64,000 nt of DNA from Pseudochelatococcus sp050946405 (GCF_050946405.1 NZ_JBMNUS010000002.1:310001-374000); one strand, 5' to 3'. Numbered from the stretch's first letter, positions 45,593 to 54,476 are shown. Numbers and translations are program-made. The notes: a model not told the origin generated them from the sequence alone.

Positions 45593-45790
45593 ATGACAGA
45601 TTTTCTTGCCGCTTTCGGATTGCTGCTCGCTCTGGAGGGCATCTTCTTCGCGGCGCTTCCCGGCGTGGCGCAGCGCGTGTTGAGCGAGGCGGCGCAATCG
45701 CCGGCGGAACGCATGCGCCTCGTCGGCATTCTTTTCGCCGTCATCGGCGTCGTGCTGATCTGGGCGGTGCGCTGGGGCGGCTTTTTCTGA
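45593..45790 (+). CDS. DUF2065 small membrane protein
   Basis: A 65-residue protein with two transmembrane helices: FLAAFGLLLALEGIFFAALPG and MRLVGILFAVIGVVLIWAVRW. This is the DUF2065 (YjeT-like) pattern, usually encoded next to hflC as here. There is a 232-bp gap after hflC, so it may have its own promoter. Function unknown. Confidence 0.88.
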   Translation: MTDFLAAFGLLLALEGIFFAALPGVAQRVLSEAAQSPAERMRLVGILFAVIGVVLIWAVRWGGFF

Positions 45791-45821
45791 GGACGGCGCG
45801 TCAAGGCGTCTCTCTTTTTCG

Positions 45822-45904
45822 CCGAAACGCGGAAATGCTCTATCCTCCTGCTTGAGCATGATCCTCCGCCAAAAAGCGGTATCCACTTTCGGGAGATCGT
45901 GCTC
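45822..45904. repeat. Palindromic intergenic repeat, second copy of the family
   Basis: GAAACGCGGAAATGCTC (from 45824) is a near copy of the right arm of the repeat at 38076-38093. It is followed by GAGCATGATC (45854-45863), AAAAGCGGTATCCAC (45872-45886) and the right arm GATCGTGCTC (45895-45904), which pairs with the left with one mismatch. The AGCGGTATCC core is shared with 37994-38093 in inverted orientation. Confidence 0.75.
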
Positions 45905-46067
45905 CGGGCTATTGATTGCGGGCGCGTTATGGCCGTTCAGACGATTCCGCCTGAACGGCAGGCGGCTCATCCGGTTGTTTGCGCATCAAGTTTTTCCGGC
46001 CCGAAGGGCCGCGAAACGAAATGTGCGCATGCTTTTCAGCTCGATGCTCCAGAGGCTGTCAGTGACC

Positions 46068-47570
46068 ATGCAGAACATCCTACAAGCTTCACGCCGGGGC
46101 GGAGCCGTTCTCGCGCTCGGCCTGGCGATGACGGCGATGCTCGCCGTGCCGGCCCAGGTGAGGGCCCGTGCGGCGGCCGAAGCGACGATCGCGCCCGCTC
46201 CGGCGCGCGGACCGGAAGCCATCGCCGACCTCGCCGCAGAGGTGATGGACGCCGTCGTCAACATCTCCGCCACCGAAACGGAAACCGCGACCCGGCGCGG
46301 CGACGTGCCGCCGGCCATTCCCGGCTCGCCGTTCGGCGATCTGTTCGACGAGTTCCGCAAGCGTCGCGGCGAGGACGGGCCGCGCCCGCGCGGCGCCGAA
46401 TCGGCCGGTTCCGGCTTCGTCATCGACGAGACGGGCGTCATCGTCACCAACAGCCATGTCATCGGCGAGGCGAACGATATCACGGTCGCGTTCACGGACG
46501 GCGCCAAGCGCAAGGCCGAAGTGGTGGGGCGCGACGACAAGCTCGACCTCGCCGTGCTCAGGGTGAAGGCCGACAAGCCGCTGAAAGCGGTGAAGTTCGG
46601 CAATTCGGAAAACCTGCGCATCGGCGACTGGGTGGTGGCGATCGGCAATCCGTTCGGTCTCGGCGGCTCGGTGACGGCCGGCATCGTCTCGGCCCACAGC
46701 CGCGATATCGAGCAAGGCCCATACGACGATTACATCCAGACCGACGCGGCCATCAACCGGGGCAATTCCGGCGGGCCGCTGTTCAACCTGGCCGGCGAGG
46801 TGATCGGCATCAACACCGCGATCCTGTCGCCTTCGGGCGGCTCGGTCGGCATCGGCTTCGCGGTGCCGGCGGAACTCGCCGCGCCGACCATCGCGCAACT
46901 GCGGGAATTCGGCGAAACGCGCCGGGGATGGCTCGGCGTGCGCGTGCAGCCGCTGGATGAGGATGCGGCCGACGCGCTCGGCCTGAAGAGCCAGGACGGC
47001 GCGCTCGTCGCCAGTGTCGACGCGGCCGGCCCCGCCGCCGGCGCGGACATCAAGGCGGGCGACGTCATCGTGCGCCTCGACGGCAAAGCGGTGAAGGAGC
47101 CGCGCGACCTCTCGCGCGGCGTCGCCGCGACGCCGATCGGCAACAGGGTGGAGGTGACGTTGCTGCGCGACGGCGCGGAACGCAAGGTATCGGTGACGCT
47201 CGGGCGTCTCGAGGACAGCGAGAAGGCGCAGAACGCGGCCGAGACGGCGGGCGATGCGGCGGCGCGGCCGAATCGCGCCCTCGGCCTGCATCTTTCGGAA
47301 ATCGACGAGGAACTGCGCCAGCAATTCGCGCTGGCCGACGAGCTGAAGGGCGTCGTGGTGGTGGAGGTCGATGCCGATTCGCCCGCCGCGGACAAGCGCA
47401 TCGCGCCCGGCGACGTGATCGTGGAAGTGGGGCGGACGCCGGTGACGACGCCCGCCGAGGTGGAGCGCGCCCTGGCCGCCCAGCGCAAGGAAGGCCGCCG
47501 CTCGGCGCTGCTGCTCGTCACCGGGCGCGACGGCGAGGTGCGTTTCGTCGCCGTCCGGCTTGAGGAATAG
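46068..47570 (+). CDS. degP: DegP/HtrA family periplasmic serine protease
   Basis: A 500-residue Do-like protease/chaperone. A signal peptide occupies about residues 1-35. The catalytic triad is H130 (VTNSHVIG), D160 (DKLDLAVLRV) and S234 (GNSGGPLF). Two PDZ domains follow (GWLGVRVQPLDEDAADALGL and GLHLSEIDEELRQQF). ATG 46068 was chosen for a compact signal peptide; ATG 46029 or 46044 are alternatives. It follows the hflKC-DUF2065 genes, a known arrangement. Confidence 0.93.
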   Translation: MQNILQASRRGGAVLALGLAMTAMLAVPAQVRARAAAEATIAPAPARGPEAIADLAAEVMDAVVNISATETETATRRGDVPPAIPGSPFGDLFDEFRKRRGEDGPRPRGAESAGSGFVIDETGVIVTNSHVIGEANDITVAFTDGAKRKAEVVGRDDKLDLAVLRVKADKPLKAVKFGNSENLRIGDWVVAIGNPFGLGGSVTAGIVSAHSRDIEQGPYDDYIQTDAAINRGNSGGPLFNLAGEVIGINTAILSPSGGSVGIGFAVPAELAAPTIAQLREFGETRRGWLGVRVQPLDEDAADALGLKSQDGALVASVDAAGPAAGADIKAGDVIVRLDGKAVKEPRDLSRGVAATPIGNRVEVTLLRDGAERKVSVTLGRLEDSEKAQNAAETAGDAAARPNRALGLHLSEIDEELRQQFALADELKGVVVVEVDADSPAADKRIAPGDVIVEVGRTPVTTPAEVERALAAQRKEGRRSALLLVTGRDGEVRFVAVRLEE

Positions 47571-47599
47571 GGCCGGTTTGAGGAACAGGGCGTGCCGCC

Positions 47600-48556
47600 T
47601 CAATCGGCGGAGAAATCCTCGCGCCTGTAACCCTGGATGTAGAGCAGGGCGCTGAGATCGGCGTGTTCGACGCGGGCATGGGCGGCGGCGGCCACGGCGG
47701 GCTTGGCGCGGAAGGCGATGCCGAGCCCCGCCTCGCCCAGCATGGCGAGATCGTTGGCGCCGTCGCCGACGGCGAGCGTCTCGTGGGCGGCGAGACCCTG
47801 CGCCGCGCGCAGCTCCCGCAGCGTGGCGAGCTTGGCCTCGCGGCCGAGAATCGGCTCTTCCACGACGCCGTCGAGATGCTCCTCCGTCACCACGAGGCGA
47901 TTGGCGCGGTGTTCGTGGAAGCCGGTGAGCAGGGCGATGCGGCTGGTGAACAGCGTGAAGCCGCCGGAGACGAGGCAGGTGTAGGCGCCATGCGCGCGCA
48001 TGGTGCGCACGAGGCGCACGCCGCCCGGCGTCAGCGTGATGCGCTCGGCGACGATGCGATCCACCACGCCGACCGGCAGGCCGCGCAACAGGGCCACGCG
48101 CTCCCGCAGCGCGGGCTCGAAGGCCAGTTCCCCGCGCATGGCGCGCTCGGTGATGGCGGAAACCTTCGCCTTGAGCCCGACGAAATCCGCCAGCTCGTCG
48201 ATGCATTCCTGCCCGATCATGGTCGAATCCATGTCGGCGAGAAAGAGCTTCTTGCGCCGCCCGATCAGCGGCTGGACGATGATGTCGACCGGCTCGCCGG
48301 CGAGCGATTCGCGCACGCGGTCGGCGATGGCGCGCGGTTCCTCGCCCTCGCCCGGCGTGAAAACCAGATCGGCCGCGATGCCAGGATCGAGCCAGCGCAC
48401 GGGCGGCGAACCCGGCAGGGCTTGCGCCGCGCGCCGAACGGCGGCATCGGTGAGCGCGGGAGTTGCCGGATCGGAAACCAGCGTCGCCACATAGGGCGTG
48501 ATGGGCGACGCGATCGGCAATTCGGATGCAGCAGGCGATTGAGCGGTGGATGTCAT
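47600..48556 (-). CDS. serB: Phosphoserine phosphatase
   Basis: A 318-residue HAD-family enzyme completing serine synthesis from 3-phosphoglycerate. The nucleophile motif DMDST is at 108-112 (KLFLADMDSTMIGQECIDELA); later motifs are LVSGGFTLFTSRIA and VGDGANDLAML. The N-terminal 100 residues form a SerB-type regulatory region. ATG 48556 lies only 11 bp from the divergent miaA start at 48568; a TTG at 48565 is also open. Confidence 0.94.
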   Translation of the reverse strand: MTSTAQSPAASELPIASPITPYVATLVSDPATPALTDAAVRRAAQALPGSPPVRWLDPGIAADLVFTPGEGEEPRAIADRVRESLAGEPVDIIVQPLIGRRKKLFLADMDSTMIGQECIDELADFVGLKAKVSAITERAMRGELAFEPALRERVALLRGLPVGVVDRIVAERITLTPGGVRLVRTMRAHGAYTCLVSGGFTLFTSRIALLTGFHEHRANRLVVTEEHLDGVVEEPILGREAKLATLRELRAAQGLAAHETLAVGDGANDLAMLGEAGLGIAFRAKPAVAAAAHARVEHADLSALLYIQGYRREDFSAD

Positions 48557-48567
48557 GCGGACCAACG

Positions 48568-49497
48568 ATGATTGAAAACGACGAACGGCGGGACGGAAAG
48601 CGGGCTATTCTCATCGCAGGCCCGACGGCATCCGGCAAGTCCGCTCTCGCGACGGCGCTTGCGCAAAGGCATGGCGGCGTGGTGCTCAATGCGGATTCGA
48701 TGCAGGTCTACGCGGATCTGCGAATCATCACCGCCCGCCCCACGGTGGCCGACGAGGCGCTTGCGCCGCACCGGCTCTACGGGCATGTCGACGCAGGCGA
48801 GAATTATTCGGTCGGCCGCTGGCTCGCGGATTCGGCGGCCGCGCTGGAGGATGTCTGGCGCGCCGGCGGCCTGCCCGTCATTGTGGGCGGAACCGGGCTC
48901 TATTTCAAGGCGCTGATCGACGGGCTGTCGGACGTGCCGCCGGTGCCGGAGGAGGTGCGCGCGCGGGTGCGCGACCAGGCGCAGGGCCGCGAAACGCCCT
49001 TGCTCTATGCGGATTTCGCCGCGCGCGATCCCGAAACCGCGCTGCGAATCAGCCCCACCGACCGGCAGCGGATATTGCGCGGGCTGGAAGTGCTCGCCGC
49101 GACGGGCCGCCCGCTCGCCGCGTTCCGCAAGGCACGCCGGCCCGGCCCGCTCGCCGGCGTGCCGGTGCGGAAAATCTTCCTCGCGCCCGAGCGCGCCGCG
49201 GTGAACGCGCGTATCGACGCGCGCTTCCTCGCCATGATGGACGCCGGCGGGCTCGACGAGGTGCGCCGCCTCGCCGCGCGCGGGCTCGACCCGGCGCTGC
49301 CTGCCATGCGCGCCCACGGCGTGCCGTGGCTCATCCGCCATATCCGGGGAGAAATCGGGCGGGAAGAAGCGATCGCGGGCGCGCAGGCCGACACGCGCCA
49401 CTACGCCAAACGTCAGTTCACCTGGTTCCGGCATCAACTGCCGGATTTCGCCTGGCTCGCGCCCGAAGCCGCCGCCGCCCGCCTGGCGGCGGAATGA
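48568..49497 (+). CDS. miaA: tRNA dimethylallyltransferase
   Basis: A 309-residue enzyme that prenylates A37 of tRNAs reading UNN codons. The P-loop GPTASGKS is at 18-25; other family blocks are VVLNADSMQVYADLRIITARP, LPVIVGGTGLYFKALIDGL and ADTRHYAKRQFTWFRHQ. ATG 48568 is the last in-frame Met before the P-loop, so the real start must be here or upstream. That puts it 11 bp from the serB start on the other strand, and the promoter must lie inside serB. Confidence 0.94.
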   Translation: MIENDERRDGKRAILIAGPTASGKSALATALAQRHGGVVLNADSMQVYADLRIITARPTVADEALAPHRLYGHVDAGENYSVGRWLADSAAALEDVWRAGGLPVIVGGTGLYFKALIDGLSDVPPVPEEVRARVRDQAQGRETPLLYADFAARDPETALRISPTDRQRILRGLEVLAATGRPLAAFRKARRPGPLAGVPVRKIFLAPERAAVNARIDARFLAMMDAGGLDEVRRLAARGLDPALPAMRAHGVPWLIRHIRGEIGREEAIAGAQADTRHYAKRQFTWFRHQLPDFAWLAPEAAAARLAAE

Positions 49498-49512
49498 CAG
49501 GCGCTCCGGTCA

Positions 49513-50220
49513 TCAGAGGGCGGCCAGTTCGGCCGGCATGTCGGCCTTCAGCACCAGCACCTTCGTGCCGAGCGGCACGCGGTTGTGAAGGTCGATGATG
49601 TCCTGATTGAGCAGGCGGATGCAACCCGACGACAGCGACAGGCCGATGGACGACGGATCGTTGGTGCCGTGAATGCGGTAGAGCGTATCCCGATCGCCCT
49701 GATAGAGATAGAGCGCGCGCGCGCCCAGCGGATTGCCGAGCCCCGGCGGCATGCCGTTGCGGAATTCCTCCAGTTCCGGCTGGCGCTTGATCATTTCGGC
49801 GGGCGGCGTCCACACCGGCCATTCGGCCTTGCGGCGGATGATGGCGCGGCCGTTCCAGCCGAAACCGTCGCGGCCCACGCCGACGCCGTAGCGGATGGCG
49901 CGGCCCTCCGGGCGCACGAGGAAGAGGAAGTGCTTGCCCGGATCCACGATGATCGTGCCCGGCTCCTCCCGCGTTTCGAAAGCGACCTCGCGGCGGAAGA
50001 ACTGCGGATCGATCTGCGACAGATCGATGGCCGGCAGGGGGAAGCGTTCATACGGAATCTCGGCGTACATGCTCACGAAATACGGATCGAGACCGGCGGC
50101 CGGCTCAAGACCGGGCACCGCCGACACCACCGTCGGCGGTGTGAGGGGCGACTGGGTGACGCAGCCCGCCGCTGCGAGGGGGGCTCCGATGACGAACATA
50201 CGCCTGCTGATCGCGAACAT
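49513..50220 (-). CDS. L,D-transpeptidase (YkuD domain), lipoprotein-like
   Basis: A 235-residue enzyme making 3-3 peptidoglycan cross-links or attaching envelope proteins. The N-terminus SRRMFVIGAPLAAAGC combines a twin-arginine-like SRRxF with a lipobox ending at C20. The YkuD domain spans about residues 90-235, with the catalytic block HGTNDPSSIGLSLSSGCIRLLNQD. ATG 50220 follows GAGG; ATG 50223 directly precedes it. It ends 15 bp from miaA, convergently. Confidence 0.92.
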   Translation of the reverse strand: MFAISRRMFVIGAPLAAAGCVTQSPLTPPTVVSAVPGLEPAAGLDPYFVSMYAEIPYERFPLPAIDLSQIDPQFFRREVAFETREEPGTIIVDPGKHFLFLVRPEGRAIRYGVGVGRDGFGWNGRAIIRRKAEWPVWTPPAEMIKRQPELEEFRNGMPPGLGNPLGARALYLYQGDRDTLYRIHGTNDPSSIGLSLSSGCIRLLNQDIIDLHNRVPLGTKVLVLKADMPAELAAL

Positions 50221-50462
50221 CATATCCTCAAGGCTGGAAAGACCTGCACACGTAAAAATGGCAGGATCGACATAATTGTTGATGGCCTTCGCGCGAAGTG
50301 AGGGCAATTTGATGACGTGCGGATGCCGGAAAAGTTCCGTCAGGCGTATTGTGCGGCAAATCCCTTAACGTGTGGTATTTTCACCACGAATATCAAGCGC
50401 TTCGTTTCAAGTTCCCGTGATCGCGGCGGCGGGGCGCGAATCCCGGTATAGGAAAATAGTCC

Positions 50463-50491
50463 TTGACAGCGGCGCGCTGTCGGAGTATGTT
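50463..50491 (+). promoter_or_regulatory. Strong sigma-70-type promoter of the GTA-like cluster
   Basis: TTGACA (50463-50468) and TATGTT (50486-50491) are separated by 17 bp. The start of the first cluster gene is 115 bp further on. This lies in the 386-bp gap between the divergent L,D-transpeptidase and the cluster; nothing else recognisable is seen in the gap. Confidence 0.7.
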
Positions 50492-50606
50492 CCTGACATG
50501 CTCCACAAGTGTGCCCGGTCGGCGGCGGCGGTTGTCACCCGCCGCCGGGCGGACGCGCCACGCCTGTCCGATGCAACCTGCCCGACATGACGAACGAGGA
50601 GGGGCC

Positions 50607-51191
50607 ATGCCTCAGCCTGATCGCGCCGCCCGCGCGGGCGACGACGCTCTTCTGGCGGAAGCGCGCCGCCTCTACGAACAGACGAACACGCCGGCGCGGG
50701 ACATCGCGGCCATGCTGGGCAAGAGCGGCACGCGCGCGCTCTACCGGCTGGCGGAACGGCGCGGCTGGGGCAAGCGGCCGGCCCGGAGCAAGCCGGCCGG
50801 ACGCGCGCCCGCCGACGGCGGCAAGCTGGAACGCACCGAAAGCCTCAACAGCCGCCGGCAGTTGATCCGCAAGCTGGAAAAGACCGTGGCGCGGGAGATT
50901 GCCGCCATCGACGCGCGGCTGCGCCAGTACGCGGCGGCGGCGGCCGAGGGAGATGCGGCCCCCGGCGCCGACCATGAACGGCATGCGCGGGCGCTCGCCA
51001 CGCTGGCGCGCACGCTGCGCGAGCTTGCCGCCATCGACCGCGTGGAAACGCAACTGGCGGAAACGCAGACGGGAGACGACGATGACGAGATGTTCCCGCG
51101 CGACGCCGACACGCTGCGCGACACGCTTGCGCGACGCCTTGAGCAATTGTCTCGCCAGCGGCCGGCTGGAGGGGTTTCTCGCGACCTGTGA
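50607..51191 (+). CDS. Terminase small-subunit-like protein (GTA gp1 position)
   Basis: A 194-residue basic, helical protein. Its N-terminal part, LLAEARRLYEQTNTPARDIAAMLGKSGTRALYRLAERRGWGKRPARS, looks like a helix-turn-helix of the kind found in phage terminase small subunits. A long helical region follows (SLNSRRQLIRKLEKTVAREIAAIDARLRQYAAAAAEG). ATG 50607 was chosen for its AGGAGG. It is the first gene after the promoter and overlaps the large terminase by 110 bp. Small terminase function is by position and HTH, not by sequence match. Confidence 0.7.
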   Translation: MPQPDRAARAGDDALLAEARRLYEQTNTPARDIAAMLGKSGTRALYRLAERRGWGKRPARSKPAGRAPADGGKLERTESLNSRRQLIRKLEKTVAREIAAIDARLRQYAAAAAEGDAAPGADHERHARALATLARTLRELAAIDRVETQLAETQTGDDDDEMFPRDADTLRDTLARRLEQLSRQRPAGGVSRDL

Positions 51192-52458
51192 CGCCGCCGA
51201 CCTGCGCTATCTCGCGCATGCCTGGGCGGAAGTGTGGGCGCGCGACGACCAGTTGCCGCCGAAGGCCGCGCAGGGCGGTGGCGACTGGACGACATGGCTC
51301 GTGATCGGCGGGCGCGGCGCGGGCAAGACGCGCACCGGCGCGGAATGGGTGCGCGGCATGGCGCTCGGCCTGCCGCCCTTCGCCGACACGCCCGCCGGGC
51401 GCATCGCGCTCGTCGGCGAAACCGTGGCGGACGTGCGCGAGGTGATGGTGGAAGGCGTCTCCGGCGTGCTCGGCGTGCATCCGCGCGGCCAGCGCCCCGT
51501 CTGGATTCCCTCCCGCCGCCGGCTGGAATGGCGAAACGGCGCAGTGGCGCAGGTGTTTTCGGCCGAAGACCCGGAAGCGCTGCGCGGCCCGCAATTCCAT
51601 GCCGCCTGGTGCGACGAGCTTTGCAAGTGGCGACAGGCGGAGGAAACCTGGGACATGCTGCAATTCGGCCTGCGGCTGGGCCGGCATCCGCGCCAGCTCG
51701 TCACCACCACGCCGCGCCCCGTGCCGCTGCTCAAGCGCCTCATCGCCGATCCGCGCGCGGCGATCACCCGCGCCGCGACGCGCGACAACGCCTTCAATCT
51801 CGCGCCCGCCTTTCTCGACGCCGTGGTCGGGCGCTATGCCGGCACGCGGCTCGGGCGGCAGGAACTCGACGGCGAGCTGATCGAGGAACGCGCCGACGCT
51901 CTGTGGACGCGCGCCATGATCGAGGCCGCGCGCATCGACGCCGCGCCGCCGCTCTCTCGCATCGTGGTCGCCGTCGATCCGCCGGCGACCTCCGGCAAAC
52001 GGGCCGACGCCTGCGGGTTGGTGGCGGCCGGGCGCGACGAGGCGGGTGCGTTCTACGTGCTGGAAGACGCCACCATGGAACGCGCGCGCCCCGCCGAATG
52101 GGCCGCGCGCGCGGTGGCGCTGTTCCACCGCCATAATGCGGATGCGCTCGCCGTGGAGATCAACCAGGGCGGGGAAATGGCCATCGCGGTGGTGGGCGAG
52201 GTCGACGCCGGCGTGCCGGTGACGCCGGTGCGCGCCACGCGCGGCAAGTATCTGCGGGCCGAACCCGTCGCCGCGCTCTACGAGCAGGGCAAGGTGCGCC
52301 ACGCCGGCGTTTTCCCGGCGCTGGAAGACGAAATGGCGGATTTCGGCCCCGGCGGGCTCTCCAGCGGCCGCTCGCCCGACCGGCTCGACGCGCTGGTGTG
52401 GGCGATCACCAGCCTGATGGGCGGGCCGCGCGCGCAGCCGCGCGTCAGAACCCTTTGA
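51082..52458 (+). CDS. Terminase large subunit (GTA gp2 family)
   Basis: A 458-residue packaging ATPase-nuclease that fills heads with DNA. Walker A is GGRGAGKT (76-83, after WTTWLVI); Walker B is in FHAAWCDELCKW. The C-terminal nuclease domain has IVVAVDPPATSGKRADACGLV, VEINQGGEMAIAVV and a terminal SPDRLDALVWAITSL. ATG 51082 (after GGGAGACGAC) gives the family length; the frame continues to 50899 without similarity. It overlaps the preceding gene by 110 bp. In true GTAs this enzyme packages host DNA without sequence specificity. Confidence 0.9.
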   Translation: MTRCSRATPTRCATRLRDALSNCLASGRLEGFLATCDAADLRYLAHAWAEVWARDDQLPPKAAQGGGDWTTWLVIGGRGAGKTRTGAEWVRGMALGLPPFADTPAGRIALVGETVADVREVMVEGVSGVLGVHPRGQRPVWIPSRRRLEWRNGAVAQVFSAEDPEALRGPQFHAAWCDELCKWRQAEETWDMLQFGLRLGRHPRQLVTTTPRPVPLLKRLIADPRAAITRAATRDNAFNLAPAFLDAVVGRYAGTRLGRQELDGELIEERADALWTRAMIEAARIDAAPPLSRIVVAVDPPATSGKRADACGLVAAGRDEAGAFYVLEDATMERARPAEWAARAVALFHRHNADALAVEINQGGEMAIAVVGEVDAGVPVTPVRATRGKYLRAEPVAALYEQGKVRHAGVFPALEDEMADFGPGGLSSGRSPDRLDALVWAITSLMGGPRAQPRVRTL

Positions 52459-52469
52459 AGGAGAACGAC

Positions 52470-53093
52470 ATGAGCGATGCCGGTTCCGGCCCCTTCGCGG
52501 GCGATCTCACGGCCAGCGTCGAGGGCGCGCGCGAGGCGATGCTCGACCTCGAAAACGTGGCGCAGCGCTTCGGCAACACCGTGACCGGCGTATTCTCGCG
52601 CGCCGTCGTCAACGGCAAGCAGTTCGACGACGTGATCCGCTCGCTCGGCACGCGGCTGACGCAGCTCGCCCTGCAATCGGCGCTGAAGCCGCTTGAAACC
52701 GCCGTGACATCGGGGCTCGGCAACCTGCTCGACAAGGGCATCGGCTCACTGGGTTCGGCGCTGTCGGGCAACCTGCTCTCGGCCAGCGCCAACGGCAACG
52801 TGATCGCCGGCGGCACGGTGCGGCCCTTCGCCGACGGGGGCGTCATCGCCGCGCCGACCTATTTCCCGCTCGGGCGCGGAACCGGGCTGATGGGCGAAAA
52901 AGGCGCGGAAGCCATCATGCCGCTGGCGCGCGGACCGGACGGGAAACTCGGCGTGCAGGCGGCCGGCGGCGCGGGCGGCGCAACCGTGAACGTCACCATC
53001 AACGCCAGCGACGCCGAGAGTTTTCGCCGCTCCGAAGCGCAGGTGGCCGCCGCGCTCGCCCGCGCCGTCGCGCGCGGAAGGCGGGGGTTGTGA
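52470..53093 (+). CDS. Tail tape-measure protein (GTA gp11 type), out of canonical place
   Basis: A 207-residue protein with AAGGAG before ATG 52470. The first half is helical (SVEGAREAMLDLENVAQRFGNTVTGVFSRAVVNGKQFDDVIRSLGTRLTQLALQSALKPLE). The second half has the GTA tape-measure block FADGGVIAAPTYFPLGRGTGLMGEKGAEAIMPLARGPDGKLGVQA and a terminal VNVTINASDAESFRRSEAQVAAALARAVARGRRGL. Its length equals the short GTA tape measure. In Rhodobacter GTA this gene lies between gp10.1 and gp12; here it follows the terminase by 11 bp and a hairpin terminator follows. Confidence 0.85.
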   Translation: MSDAGSGPFAGDLTASVEGAREAMLDLENVAQRFGNTVTGVFSRAVVNGKQFDDVIRSLGTRLTQLALQSALKPLETAVTSGLGNLLDKGIGSLGSALSGNLLSASANGNVIAGGTVRPFADGGVIAAPTYFPLGRGTGLMGEKGAEAIMPLARGPDGKLGVQAAGGAGGATVNVTINASDAESFRRSEAQVAAALARAVARGRRGL

Positions 53094-53128
53094 TCTGGAT
53101 GGGGGAGCGAGTGTGCATGTAAAGCGTG

Positions 53129-53160
53129 AGGCGCTCTTCGGCGCCTTCCGCTTCTTTTTT
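53129..53160 (+). terminator. Candidate intrinsic terminator after the tape-measure gene
   Basis: AGGCGC (53129-53134), loop TCTTCG and GCGCCT (53141-53146) form a perfect six-bp stem, followed by TCCGCTTCTTTTTT. It lies 35 bp after the tape-measure stop and 99 bp before the portal start, and would separate terminase/tape measure from the rest of the cluster. Confidence 0.55.
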
Positions 53161-53258
53161 AAGAACCTCGCATTGGCTCGGGCGCGCGTTCGCGCTTGCC
53201 GCGCGAAGCGCGGGGGGCGTCGGTGCGGCGCGGGTTTTCTCAAAAACAGGAAAAAATC

Positions 53259-54476
53259 ATGGCTCCTTTCATCGGCCGCCTTTTCGGCGGCGGAGGGCGC
53301 GCGTCTGCGTCCGTTCAGGCTCATCCCGCGCCGCCGGAACGCAAGGCGTCGCGCACGGCGGCGCTGTTTGCCGTCTCCGGGCCGGGGCGGCCGGTGTGGA
53401 CTCCGCGCGACTATCACGCGCTGGCGCGCGAGGGATTCCAGCGCAACGCCGTCGTGCACCGCTGTGTACGGCTCATCGCGGAAGCCGCCGCTTCCGTGCC
53501 GCTGCTGCTGAGGGAAGGGCGGCGTGAGTTCGACACCCATCCGCTGCTCGCGCTGCTGGCGCGCCCCAACCCGCGCGAGGCCGGCGCGGCTTTTCTCGAA
53601 GCCGTTTTCGGGCATCTGCTGGTCGCGGGCAACGCCTATGTGGAGGCCGTGGCGCTGGACGGCGCGCCGCGCGAGCTTTACGCGCTGCGGCCCGACCGCA
53701 TGCAGGTGGTGCCGGGACCGGACGGCTGGGCCGCCGCCTACGACTACCGCGCCGGCGGCAACGCCGTGCGCTTTCGCCAGGAGGGAGAGGTGCCGCCGAT
53801 CCTGCATCTGCGGCTCTTCCATCCGGCAGACGATCATTACGGCCTGTCGCCCATGGAGGCGGCGGCGATGGCGCTCGACATCCACAACGCTTCCGCCGGC
53901 TGGAACAAGGCGCTGCTCGACAACGCCGCCCGGCCTTCCGGGGCGCTGATCTACGCCGGCACCGACGGCGGCAACCTCACCGATGCGCAGTTCGAGCGGC
54001 TGAAGGCGGAGCTTGAGGCGCAGTTTCAGGGCGCGGCCAATGCCGGCCGGCCGCTGCTGCTCGAAGGCGGGCTCGACTGGCGGCAATTGTCGCTCACGCC
54101 CGCCGAAATGGACTTTGCCGAAGCGCAGGCCGCAGCCGCGCGGGAAATCGCGCTCGCCTTCGGCGTGCCGCCGCTGATGCTCGGCCTGCCGGGCGATTCG
54201 ACCTACGCCAATTATGCGGAGGCGAACCGCGCCTTCTGGCGGCAGACCGTCATTCCGCTGGTGCGGCGCACCGCGCAGGCTTTGGCGCAATGGCTCTCGC
54301 CCGCCTATGGCGCGACGCTCGCGCTCGAACCCGATCTCGACGGCATCGAGGCGCTTGCCGGCGAGCGCGAGGCGCTGTGGCGGCGCATCACGGCCGCCGA
54401 TTTCCTTACCGTCGACGAAAAGCGCGAGGCCGTGGGCTACGGCGCGCGCCCGGCGGCGCGGGAGGCAGGCCGATGA
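53259..54476 (+). CDS. Phage portal protein (HK97/GTA gp3 family)
   Basis: A 405-residue portal protein forming the DNA gateway of the capsid. HK97-type motifs: GFQRNAVVHRCVRLIAEAAASVPLLL, LFHPADDHYGLSPMEAAAMALDIHNASAGWNKALLDNAARPSGAL, and LAFGVPPLMLGLPGDSTYANYAEANRAFWRQTVIPL. ATG 53259 follows AGGA; the frame extends upstream to 53196. It overlaps the next small gene as ATGA (54473-54476). Confidence 0.93.
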   Translation: MAPFIGRLFGGGGRASASVQAHPAPPERKASRTAALFAVSGPGRPVWTPRDYHALAREGFQRNAVVHRCVRLIAEAAASVPLLLREGRREFDTHPLLALLARPNPREAGAAFLEAVFGHLLVAGNAYVEAVALDGAPRELYALRPDRMQVVPGPDGWAAAYDYRAGGNAVRFRQEGEVPPILHLRLFHPADDHYGLSPMEAAAMALDIHNASAGWNKALLDNAARPSGALIYAGTDGGNLTDAQFERLKAELEAQFQGAANAGRPLLLEGGLDWRQLSLTPAEMDFAEAQAAAAREIALAFGVPPLMLGLPGDSTYANYAEANRAFWRQTVIPLVRRTAQALAQWLSPAYGATLALEPDLDGIEALAGEREALWRRITAADFLTVDEKREAVGYGARPAAREAGR

